Shown here piece by piece: positions 1 through 5,145 of a stretch of DNA of 5,145 nt (position 1 is its first letter; each line of letters starts with the position of its first letter). The stretch comes from Verrucomicrobiia bacterium. Its GTDB lineage: Bacteria; Verrucomicrobiota; Verrucomicrobiae; Limisphaerales; UBA11358. The stretch lies in assembly GCA_030042375.1 (NCBI GenBank), contig JASHZU010000155.1:1-5145 (forward strand). Direction: 5' to 3'. The notes under the pieces were generated by a model, which saw only the letters and a program-made list of their open reading frames with translations, was not told the origin of the DNA and did not search any database. A program made the translations under genes and the position numbers.

Positions 1-43
1 TTGTATAAATCATTACTTTTGAATATGTTATGGCGCTGTCTGT

Positions 44-71
44 TTGACATTTCACGAAATGATGGTACGGT
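44..71 (+). promoter_or_regulatory. Candidate sigma70-like promoter for the propeller gene
   Basis: A perfect TTGACA hexamer at 44-49 is followed after 16 bp by TACGGT at 66-71, which matches the -10 consensus only at its three most conserved positions (TA...T). The whole 1-165 stretch is AT-rich. Although it happens to be open in the frame of the downstream gene, the peptide it would encode (rich in Cys, Trp and Arg, before the real signal peptide) does not look like protein, so I read it as promoter plus 5' leader. No Shine-Dalgarno sequence is evident before the ATG at 166. The weak -10 keeps this a suggestion. Confidence 0.3.
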
Positions 72-165
72 AGAGTATTGTTTTGTCCCAATAACGTATT
101 TATCTAGTGATTGTCGTGCCAGGCATTATCAATGGTCTGTAAGCTGTTGCTTTTCCCCGCTAACT

Positions 166-1239
166 ATGAAAATCCGTATTAAAAGGACAAACCTCCTGTC
201 CACCGTAATGATGTGTGCGGGTTTATTCTTGTTGAGGCCTGCTTCGTCGGCGCAAAATCTGTTTGTAGCAGATTACGACGGCTTCAATGGCATCTATCAA
301 ATCACACCAGGCGCATCTCAAAGCATCTTCAGTCCTGTATCCGCCGGCTCTTTTATTCTGGCATTTAATAGCGCGGGGAACCTGTTTGTGGCGGATGCGG
401 ACAACGGCGAAATTTACGAATTTACCAACCAGAATGGATCTTTAAATCCAAATTCCGGGGTTTTTGTGTCTGGATTGCACAGTCCTTATGGCCTGGCGTT
501 TAATGCAGAGGGGAATCTCTTTGAAGCGGATTTCGGAAGCGATGATATTTATGTGTTTACAAATTACAACGGGACGTTAATGGCAAATCCCACTCTTTTT
601 GCTACTAATGGGTTGAATGGGCCCATAGGGCTGGCTTTTGATAACGCTGGAGATCTCTTTGAAGCAGATTACAATAGTGGCAAAATCTACGAATTCACAA
701 ATTATAATGGAATATTGGCCTCAAACCTGAATGTTTTTGCCTCCGGATTAAGCAGCCCAGCGGCGCTTGCTTTTGATAATGCAAGCAATTTGTATGTGGC
801 AAATGATGTCACCACGGGCAGCATTACTAAAATCACACCGGCTGGATCAAAAAGTACTTTTTCCCCCGGGGCATTGATTGAACCATGGGGGTTGGCTTTT
901 AATAGCGCAGGCAATCTCTTTGTAGCGAATCAAGGTGCATCCACCATCGTCGAGATTACGCCAGGTGGAACCCAAAGCAATTTTTTCTCTGAAGCATCGG
1001 ATTATTACCCTGCTGGATTGGCATTCCAGCCTGTGCCGACCTTGCAGGGGCTCGCTACCGGCAATCATTTTCATCTTACCATTTCCGCGCCTTCTCCACA
1101 TTTCTCAGTCATCGTCCAAGCCTCGACGAACCTGCTAAACTGGGCCAGCGTGGAGACGAATATACCGCCTTTTACCTATACCGACACCATCTCGTCTACG
1201 AATCTGCGTCATTTTTACCGCACGTTGCTCGGCCATTAA
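166..1239 (+). CDS. Secreted six-bladed beta-propeller (NHL/SMP-30-like) protein with C-terminal TNLLNW module
   Basis: The protein has 357 residues from the ATG at 166. This start is chosen because it opens a classical signal peptide: basic MKIRIKR, a hydrophobic core at about 10-23, and a likely cut after Ala-Ser-Ser-Ala (26-29). The mature part has six repeats, each marked by a (G/S)(N/D)L(F/Y)xA(D/N) strand at about 31, 71, 116, 162, 207 and 249, and joined by LAF strands at 65, 110, 156, 201, 243 and 285. This spacing of 42-46 residues fits a six-bladed propeller of the NHL/SMP-30 type. Residues about 291-357 form a separate module with 'VQASTNLLNW' and a terminal 'FYR', which I recall from verrucomicrobial exported proteins. 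No catalytic or metal site is obvious, so the likely role is binding or surface interaction outside the cytoplasm; the ligand is unknown. The gene converges on lnt, with 31 bp between stop codons and no clear terminator hairpin. Confidence 0.85.
   Translation: MKIRIKRTNLLSTVMMCAGLFLLRPASSAQNLFVADYDGFNGIYQITPGASQSIFSPVSAGSFILAFNSAGNLFVADADNGEIYEFTNQNGSLNPNSGVFVSGLHSPYGLAFNAEGNLFEADFGSDDIYVFTNYNGTLMANPTLFATNGLNGPIGLAFDNAGDLFEADYNSGKIYEFTNYNGILASNLNVFASGLSSPAALAFDNASNLYVANDVTTGSITKITPAGSKSTFSPGALIEPWGLAFNSAGNLFVANQGASTIVEITPGGTQSNFFSEASDYYPAGLAFQPVPTLQGLATGNHFHLTISAPSPHFSVIVQASTNLLNWASVETNIPPFTYTDTISSTNLRHFYRTLLGH
358..765 (+). repeat. Three tandem 135-138 bp coding repeats (type B propeller blades)
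   Basis: Three adjacent units (358-492, 493-630, 631-765) encode residues 65-109, 110-155 and 156-200 of the propeller protein. Each follows the pattern LAF..(A/E)G(N/D)LF.AD......IY.FTN.NG.L....(V/L)F......... and all three share the 'FTNxNG' turn. The flanking blades (residues 30-64, 201-242 and 243-284) lack this insert and instead carry an 'ITPgG/A' turn followed by a Ser-Phe-rich strand. The three type B units are therefore more like one another than like the rest, as expected from internal duplication of one blade. Confidence 0.75.
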
Positions 1240-1270
1240 TGGCGTTACGGTTGTGGTTTGGGAGGCTGGT

Positions 1271-2881
1271 TTAAACGGCACTCGGCTCAATCTTTTGCCG
1301 GGCACGCCACTTTGAAATGAAAAGGATCAACGCTATTCCGACGCAGCTCCAGCCAAACCAATCTCCGTGGCGGGTATAAAAAGTGGGAGGGCGTTTTTGC
1401 AGGGGCAGGTCAAAAACCATTGCCCCGGCGCCATAAACGCTGCCTTCATTGTCCCGAAAAATTTGCATCTCCCGGCCATTGGCATCAATCCAGCAAGTCA
1501 CGCCGTTGTTGCAGCACCGCACAAGCGGCAACCCGTTTTCCACCGCCCGGAAAATCGCGCTCGTCTCATGCTGCCATTGCTCGGCGCTTTGCCCAAACCA
1601 GCCGTCATTGGTCAAATTTACCAGGAAATCGGTGTTGCCGGCAGCGGCCTTGCGGCCCATTTGGGGAAACAAATCTTCAAAACAAATCAGCGGCGAGGCC
1701 GTAATGTGCAAATTTTCCAGGTTAAATTTCACCGCGGAAATGCCGGGTGTGTAACCGCCGGTGATGGGCGTAAACCACTTCACAAACGGCAGCCAGTTTA
1801 CAAACGGGATGTATTCGCCGAACATCACCAGTTTTTGTTTATGATAAATTTCGTCGAAACGCAGCCGTCCGTCGGGGCCCGCTAAAAAGGCCGCATTAAA
1901 ATAATCATTGTCATATTCATTGGTCGCGTTGGGGTGCGGCACCACGTCATCCGCGTTGAAGATCAACCAAATGTGATGGTTGGAAACCAGGTTGGTAATG
2001 GCGGCATAGGCAGCATCGTCAAATTCCGGCACTCCCGATTCCGGCCAAATTAACAAATCCGTTTGGTTGGTAAGTGCGTTTTCCGAACGCTGAAGCAATT
2101 GTTGAAAGCGTTCGGCATTGGCCGTGTCATCCCAAATCAAAGTTTGCGGTACGGACGGCTGAATCAAAGCTACGTGCAGCGTGCCGGTGGTTGGAACCGG
2201 TTCATTGACCCTGATTTCGCCCAGGGCGAACAGCACGGCGACGGCGAGCAGGGGCGGAAAAATTTCCGGCTGCCAGGCGAACCGTGAATTGGGCAGGGCA
2301 AAAATCATGCGGACAGCGGAATAGAACGACAACGAAGTCCACACCACCAGGAATGAAACCCCATAGACGCCGGTAACGGACGCGATTTGGATAAGCGGGA
2401 CCATTTTAAATTGGGACACGCCCAGAAAGCTAAACGGAAAGCCGCCCAACAGGTGCGCTCGGATCATTTCCAGCGCCACCCACGCCGCCGCACCCACAAG
2501 CGACCACAGCAAACGCCCGGGCCAGGAACCGGTTGTCCGCCATTGAGGAATTGAAACCAGCCAGGTCCACGCGCCGGAAAAGAGCGCCAGAACCGAGCAC
2601 AAAGCCAGCCAGCCAGCCGCAGGGCCCAGCGGGATCGAATGCCAACGGTAAGGAATTTCCAGGAGCCAATAAAGCGAGACCAGCCAAAAAGACAAGCCGC
2701 CAATGACCCCGATACGAAAGGCCGCCCATCCTTTTTTATTTTGTGCCGCAAAAGCTAAAAGGCCCGGAGCAATCCACGCTCCGCCGGCAAATTCGATTTT
2801 GGGAAAGGCCGCGGCCAGCAAAAGCCCGGCGGCAATGGCGCAGAAGAGGCCAATGAATTTTTTCCCGGAAGAGATATTCAC
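1271..2881 (-). CDS. lnt: Apolipoprotein N-acyltransferase
   Basis: Lnt transfers an acyl chain from a phospholipid to the N-terminal cysteine of diacylated lipoproteins, the last maturation step, with its active site on the periplasmic face of the inner membrane. The 536-residue product is close to E. coli Lnt (512). The N-terminal half holds about six or seven hydrophobic helices (e.g. 8-26, 56-74, 86-108, 160-187, 205-221). A nitrilase-type domain follows (about 235-490), then one last helix (508-525). The catalytic triad is visible: Glu281 in LLIWPESGVPEF, Lys348 in YHKQKLVMFGEY, and Cys400 in PLICFED. Trp250, Glu356 and Glu402 match E. coli Trp237, Glu343 and Glu389, while Phe401 replaces E. 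coli Tyr388. 'NDGWFG' (425-430) is the usual family motif. The start is a GTG; no upstream ATG/GTG/TTG lies in frame before a stop, and no good ribosome binding site is seen. The gene lies 91 bp downstream of the HAD gene. Confidence 0.96.
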   Translation of the reverse strand: MNISSGKKFIGLFCAIAAGLLLAAAFPKIEFAGGAWIAPGLLAFAAQNKKGWAAFRIGVIGGLSFWLVSLYWLLEIPYRWHSIPLGPAAGWLALCSVLALFSGAWTWLVSIPQWRTTGSWPGRLLWSLVGAAAWVALEMIRAHLLGGFPFSFLGVSQFKMVPLIQIASVTGVYGVSFLVVWTSLSFYSAVRMIFALPNSRFAWQPEIFPPLLAVAVLFALGEIRVNEPVPTTGTLHVALIQPSVPQTLIWDDTANAERFQQLLQRSENALTNQTDLLIWPESGVPEFDDAAYAAITNLVSNHHIWLIFNADDVVPHPNATNEYDNDYFNAAFLAGPDGRLRFDEIYHKQKLVMFGEYIPFVNWLPFVKWFTPITGGYTPGISAVKFNLENLHITASPLICFEDLFPQMGRKAAAGNTDFLVNLTNDGWFGQSAEQWQHETSAIFRAVENGLPLVRCCNNGVTCWIDANGREMQIFRDNEGSVYGAGAMVFDLPLQKRPPTFYTRHGDWFGWSCVGIALILFISKWRARQKIEPSAV

Positions 2882-2972
2882 CGGGCGAGCTTGCCCAAAC
2901 CGGGTATAAACGCAAGAGCAGATGGCATTCGTTTAACGGGCAATTAATTTCGAAAAGCCGCGAAAAATTTTG

Positions 2973-3524
2973 TTAAAAGCATCTCTGGACATTGGCGCAG
3001 AGTGCCGCCCGTTTTTCGAGTGAGCGTCCGCCATTAACGACGATTGCCGCGTGTGCGCCCCGCCAAACGGCTAAATCAACAGACGAATTGCCTGCGTAAT
3101 CAAACCCGCGCTCGCCAAATTTTCCCACCAGCGCCTTAAGCTTGTTTTTTCCACGCAGATTCGTCCGGCCATCGCTGCCCAAAACTTCATCAAAAAATCC
3201 AAAATAGTCGGCCACAAGTTTGGCCATCTGGAAATCGGACGCGGTGGCCAGGACCATTCTTCGCCCGGAAGCCTTTTGTTCGCGCAGCCAGTTCAGGAAT
3301 TTTTCGTTAACGGGCAGTATGGCCGGATTTATCTTCACGCGTTCACCCAGCCGTTGTTTCAGGAATGCGCGTCCGCGCGTCCACCAGAGCAGGACGATAA
3401 AAATTCCCAAAGGGTTTTTTCGGAGCCACTGTAGCAGCGACTCCCACAGCAAATCCGTTTTGATAAGCGTGCCGTCCAGGTCCACGACGAGCGGGATTTG
3501 GTTTTCGGCGGACGATTGCAGCAT
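2973..3524 (-). CDS. HAD-superfamily phosphatase-like protein, resembling the HAD half of HAD-UbiA fusions
   Basis: The 183-residue product has the HAD hydrolase motifs: motif I 'DLDGT' (Asp15 nucleophile, Asp17 acid/base), motif II 'VLATAS' (Thr94), a motif III lysine in 'GKNKLK' (126-130), and motif IV 'YAGNSSVDLAVW' with Asp150. The segment 'LLWESLLQWLRKNPLG' plus a hydrophobic stretch at 39-48 and 'TRGRAFLKQRL' matches, from memory, the N-terminal HAD domain of about 480-residue proteins whose C-terminal half is a UbiA prenyltransferase. Those fusions are thought to act on prenyl-phosphate-linked substrates. Here the frame ends in TAA at the point where the UbiA part would begin, and the following DNA does not encode one. 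It may be a stand-alone phosphatase or a truncated remnant. Asn146, where many HADs have Asp, seems normal for this subfamily. The ATG at 3524 is the only start before an upstream stop. The gene may share a transcript with lnt. Confidence 0.82.
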   Translation of the reverse strand: MLQSSAENQIPLVVDLDGTLIKTDLLWESLLQWLRKNPLGIFIVLLWWTRGRAFLKQRLGERVKINPAILPVNEKFLNWLREQKASGRRMVLATASDFQMAKLVADYFGFFDEVLGSDGRTNLRGKNKLKALVGKFGERGFDYAGNSSVDLAVWRGAHAAIVVNGGRSLEKRAALCANVQRCF

Positions 3525-3701
3525 GAATCTGATTAACCGTTCAATGCATCTCCGGGCAAGGTTTTTATTTTAATTTGGCCTGCATTGTTAACCTTTGTAA
3601 AGGATTGCTGCCAAAGCAGGCGGGGAGATGGACTTTCTCCTTAAAACGAGTAAATTTTCCTCTTAACTGGTGAATGGCTGATAAGTTTTAATTCATTAGA
3701 T
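3525..3701. other. Divergent intergenic region between the HAD gene and the sensor kinase
   Basis: This 177-bp spacer must hold the promoters of both flanking genes, because they diverge. It is AT-rich near both ends (about 3560-3576 and 3641-3701). On the minus strand a TAAAAT hexamer lies near 3564-3569, but no -35 box stands at a suitable distance. On the plus strand I see no hexamer pair worth calling, and neither start codon has a clear Shine-Dalgarno sequence. The middle of the spacer contains three small inverted repeats. There is no sign of a tRNA, riboswitch or coding sequence. Confidence 0.45.
3578..3621. promoter_or_regulatory. Nested inverted repeats, possible operator
   Basis: CCTTTGTAAAGG at 3592-3603 is a dyad of two 5-bp arms around a 2-bp centre. 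It is enclosed by a second pair of arms, GCCTGC at 3578-3583 and GCAGGC at 3616-3621. Such a compact dyad between two divergent genes could be a binding site for a dimeric regulator, or the outer arms could form a weak RNA stem. The arms are short enough to occur by chance, and no regulator gene is seen in the window. Confidence 0.25.
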
Positions 3702-5145
3702 ATGTTGCGTCAGGCAAAATATCAGGCGGTCTACAAATTGGCGGTCGGTGTTTGGCTTACACTTTCCATCGTGAGTGTATTCCTGGCTGCGGTTTCCTGG
3801 GCGCGGCTTTCTCACACAGTCACAGCAGGCAGGCGATGGGCGGCCGTCGGGCCGCAAGTGGATGAAATCCTCAAAACCATGCTCGATAGTGAAACGGGCG
3901 TGCGCGGGTTCATTATTACCGATAACACCAATTTTCTCGATTCCTACAATACGGCACAGACCAACTACGAGGCGCAATTTGACCAGCTTGCGGACATGGC
4001 CGCCGGGAACACGAACATGCTGAAAGCGGTAGTAGATTTGCGCGCCGAATCAGAAGCACTCTCCGATTTCAACCGCCAGGCGATTGATGCGCGTAATCAT
4101 AGCTTGCACGATGCGCAGGCATTGACCAGCACGGCCAAGGGCAAACAAATCATGGACCAAATTCGCAAACAGATATCCGTTCTAAACACAATTTATTACG
4201 ATCAAAAAACGGGGGTACGCGAACAACTGGATGCGGAGTTGTCTTTCGCTATTATGACCAGCCTTGTCGCGGGAATCATCGGGATTGTTGCCGGCATTTT
4301 GGCGTCCTGGTTCGCGCGCACGACTATCAAAAACCAGGAGCGGGAACGCGAATTGGTTGAGGCCAGGTTGCGGGCCGAGCGGAGCAGCCGTGAAAAAAGC
4401 GCTTTTTTGGCGAACATGAGCCACGAAATTCGCACGCCCATGAACGCCATTCTCGGATTCAGCGAATTGCTCCAGGGCGAATTGCAGGAAGCAAAACACC
4501 GTATCTACATCCAATCCATTCGCTCCAGCGCTACCTCCCTCCTGCAATTGATCGACGACATCCTGGATATGTCCAAAATCGAGGCTGGCGCGATGGAACT
4601 GCGTCCGGAGCCGACCGATCCCCCGGAGCTTTGTGACTTTATCCACACTTTGTTTTCCGAGCCTGCTTTCAAAAAAGGGATTAAACTGGAATGCCACTTC
4701 GCCGGGGACTTGCCGCGCGCCCTGATGGTGGATCGCGTCCGGCTGCGGCAAATTTTGGTCAACTTGGTCGGCAACGCCATCAAATTTACCGACCGCGGCC
4801 ACGTGCGCATTTCGGTTTCTTCCCAAAAACTGTCGGACAGCAGCCACGTCTCGCTCCTGATTGAGGTCGCGGATACCGGCGTAGGCATCCCGCAGGACAA
4901 GCTGGTCGTTATCTTTAAACCGTTCGTCCAGGCCGGCGCCTATCGTGAAAAGGAAACCCAAGGCACGGGCCTTGGGCTTTCCATTGTCAAACGCGTCGTG
5001 GAAATGATGGGCGGCGACATCACCGTGACCAGCGCCCTGGGTCAAGGCTCGGTCTTCTCCCTGCGCTTTCCCAATGTCCCCATCTCCGCGCGCTTGCCCG
5101 CCTCCGCAAAAATATCCGCCGACCATGCCGCCGACTTCAACAAAC
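3702..5145 (+). CDS. CHASE3-domain membrane sensor histidine kinase, 3' end beyond the window
   Basis: The reading frame from ATG 3702 stays open for 481 codons to the window edge. Order of parts: a membrane helix (about 12-33); an extracytoplasmic CHASE3 sensor domain (about 40-178) with the signature 'ETGVRGFIITD' at 64-74; a second helix (about 182-204); a charged coiled-coil-like linker (207-232); a HisKA domain with the phosphoacceptor His241 in 'FLANMSHEIRTPMNA'; and a HATPase_c domain with the N box 'NLVGNAIKFT' (354-363), G1 'DTGVGIP' (391-397), F box 'IFKPFVQ' (404-410) and G2 'GTGLGL' (421-426). All key residues are present, so an active kinase is expected. It would sense an unknown periplasmic signal and pass phosphate to a response regulator. 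The Ala/Ser-rich tail after residue 457 looks like a linker, so a receiver domain may follow beyond the edge. No in-frame ATG lies just upstream. The gene diverges from the HAD gene; its partner regulator is not in view. Confidence 0.94.
   Translation, partial: MLRQAKYQAVYKLAVGVWLTLSIVSVFLAAVSWARLSHTVTAGRRWAAVGPQVDEILKTMLDSETGVRGFIITDNTNFLDSYNTAQTNYEAQFDQLADMAAGNTNMLKAVVDLRAESEALSDFNRQAIDARNHSLHDAQALTSTAKGKQIMDQIRKQISVLNTIYYDQKTGVREQLDAELSFAIMTSLVAGIIGIVAGILASWFARTTIKNQERERELVEARLRAERSSREKSAFLANMSHEIRTPMNAILGFSELLQGELQEAKHRIYIQSIRSSATSLLQLIDDILDMSKIEAGAMELRPEPTDPPELCDFIHTLFSEPAFKKGIKLECHFAGDLPRALMVDRVRLRQILVNLVGNAIKFTDRGHVRISVSSQKLSDSSHVSLLIEVADTGVGIPQDKLVVIFKPFVQAGAYREKETQGTGLGLSIVKRVVEMMGGDITVTSALGQGSVFSLRFPNVPISARLPASAKISADHAADFNK

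Noticed and set aside
1..165. N-terminal extension of the propeller protein to the window edge.
   Set aside because: The frame is open, but the extra 55 residues would precede a complete signal peptide, do not resemble a protein domain, and the DNA is AT-rich like a leader region. The ATG at 166 is the better start.
1240..1270. Bidirectional terminator between the convergent propeller and lnt genes.
   Set aside because: The 31-bp gap contains no usable inverted repeat or T-run on either strand.
1367..1885. Plus-strand open frames inside lnt, the longest of 172 codons.
   Set aside because: They lie opposite the catalytic nitrilase domain of Lnt, the longest in codon-matched antisense phase, and their products are low-complexity and rich in Arg, His and Pro.
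3075..3101. Asn146 in place of the usual Asp in motif IV of the HAD protein, as a sign of an inactive enzyme.
   Set aside because: The 'GNSxxDL' form appears, from memory, to be normal for the HAD domains of this subfamily, and Asp150 remains available for metal binding.
3624..3640. GGAGA/TCTCC hairpin considered as an intrinsic terminator.
   Set aside because: The stem has only five pairs, no T-run follows it, and no gene on the plus strand ends just before it.
3674..3691. A five-codon mini-frame (MADKF) just upstream of the kinase start, a possible leader peptide.
   Set aside because: It is too short to judge, carries no regulatory codon run, and is expected by chance in AT-rich spacer DNA.
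4505..4900. A second minus-strand open frame (131 codons) inside the kinase gene.
   Set aside because: It lies opposite the HisKA and HATPase_c coding sequence and has no recognisable domain or conserved motif.
4182..5126. A 314-codon open frame on the minus strand across the histidine kinase gene.
   Set aside because: Its codons are exact reverse complements of the kinase codons, so it stays open simply because the kinase avoids TTA, CTA and TCA here. It ends precisely at a CTA leucine codon (4182-4184) of the kinase. The product has no recognisable domain, while the plus strand encodes a textbook kinase.

Overview
The window reads as ordinary chromosomal DNA of a Gram-negative-type bacterium, most likely a member of the Verrucomicrobiota (Pedosphaera/Limisphaerales-like). 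Two things point there. An apolipoprotein N-acyltransferase implies an outer-membrane lipoprotein pathway. The exported protein at the left ends in a 'QASTNLLNW...FYR' module that I associate, from memory, with secreted verrucomicrobial proteins. The taxonomic call is an inference, not something the sequence proves. No RNA genes, insertion sequences, CRISPR arrays or phage genes were seen.

Layout, left to right. (1) 1-165: an AT-rich upstream stretch with one candidate promoter. (2) 166-1239, plus strand: a secreted six-bladed beta-propeller protein built from NHL/SMP-30-like repeats, with a C-terminal 'TNLLNW' module. (3) 1271-2881, minus strand: lnt, apolipoprotein N-acyltransferase, convergent with gene 2 across a 31-bp gap. 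(4) 2973-3524, minus strand: a HAD-superfamily phosphatase-like protein 91 bp upstream of lnt. It looks like the HAD half of the HAD-UbiA fusion family without the prenyltransferase half. (5) 3525-3701: a divergent intergenic region with several small inverted repeats. (6) 3702 to the window end, plus strand: a membrane-bound CHASE3 sensor histidine kinase, open at the right edge after 481 codons.

The HAD gene and lnt may be co-transcribed, since they share a strand and are close. Lnt finishes lipoprotein maturation at the inner membrane, and the HAD protein may act on a phosphorylated, possibly prenyl-linked, substrate. The propeller protein and the kinase show no functional link to them beyond proximity.

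I found no convincing new biological system. The points most worth a second look are the HAD protein that stops where a UbiA domain would normally follow, the two-class blade architecture of the propeller, and the dyad symmetry between the two divergent genes.
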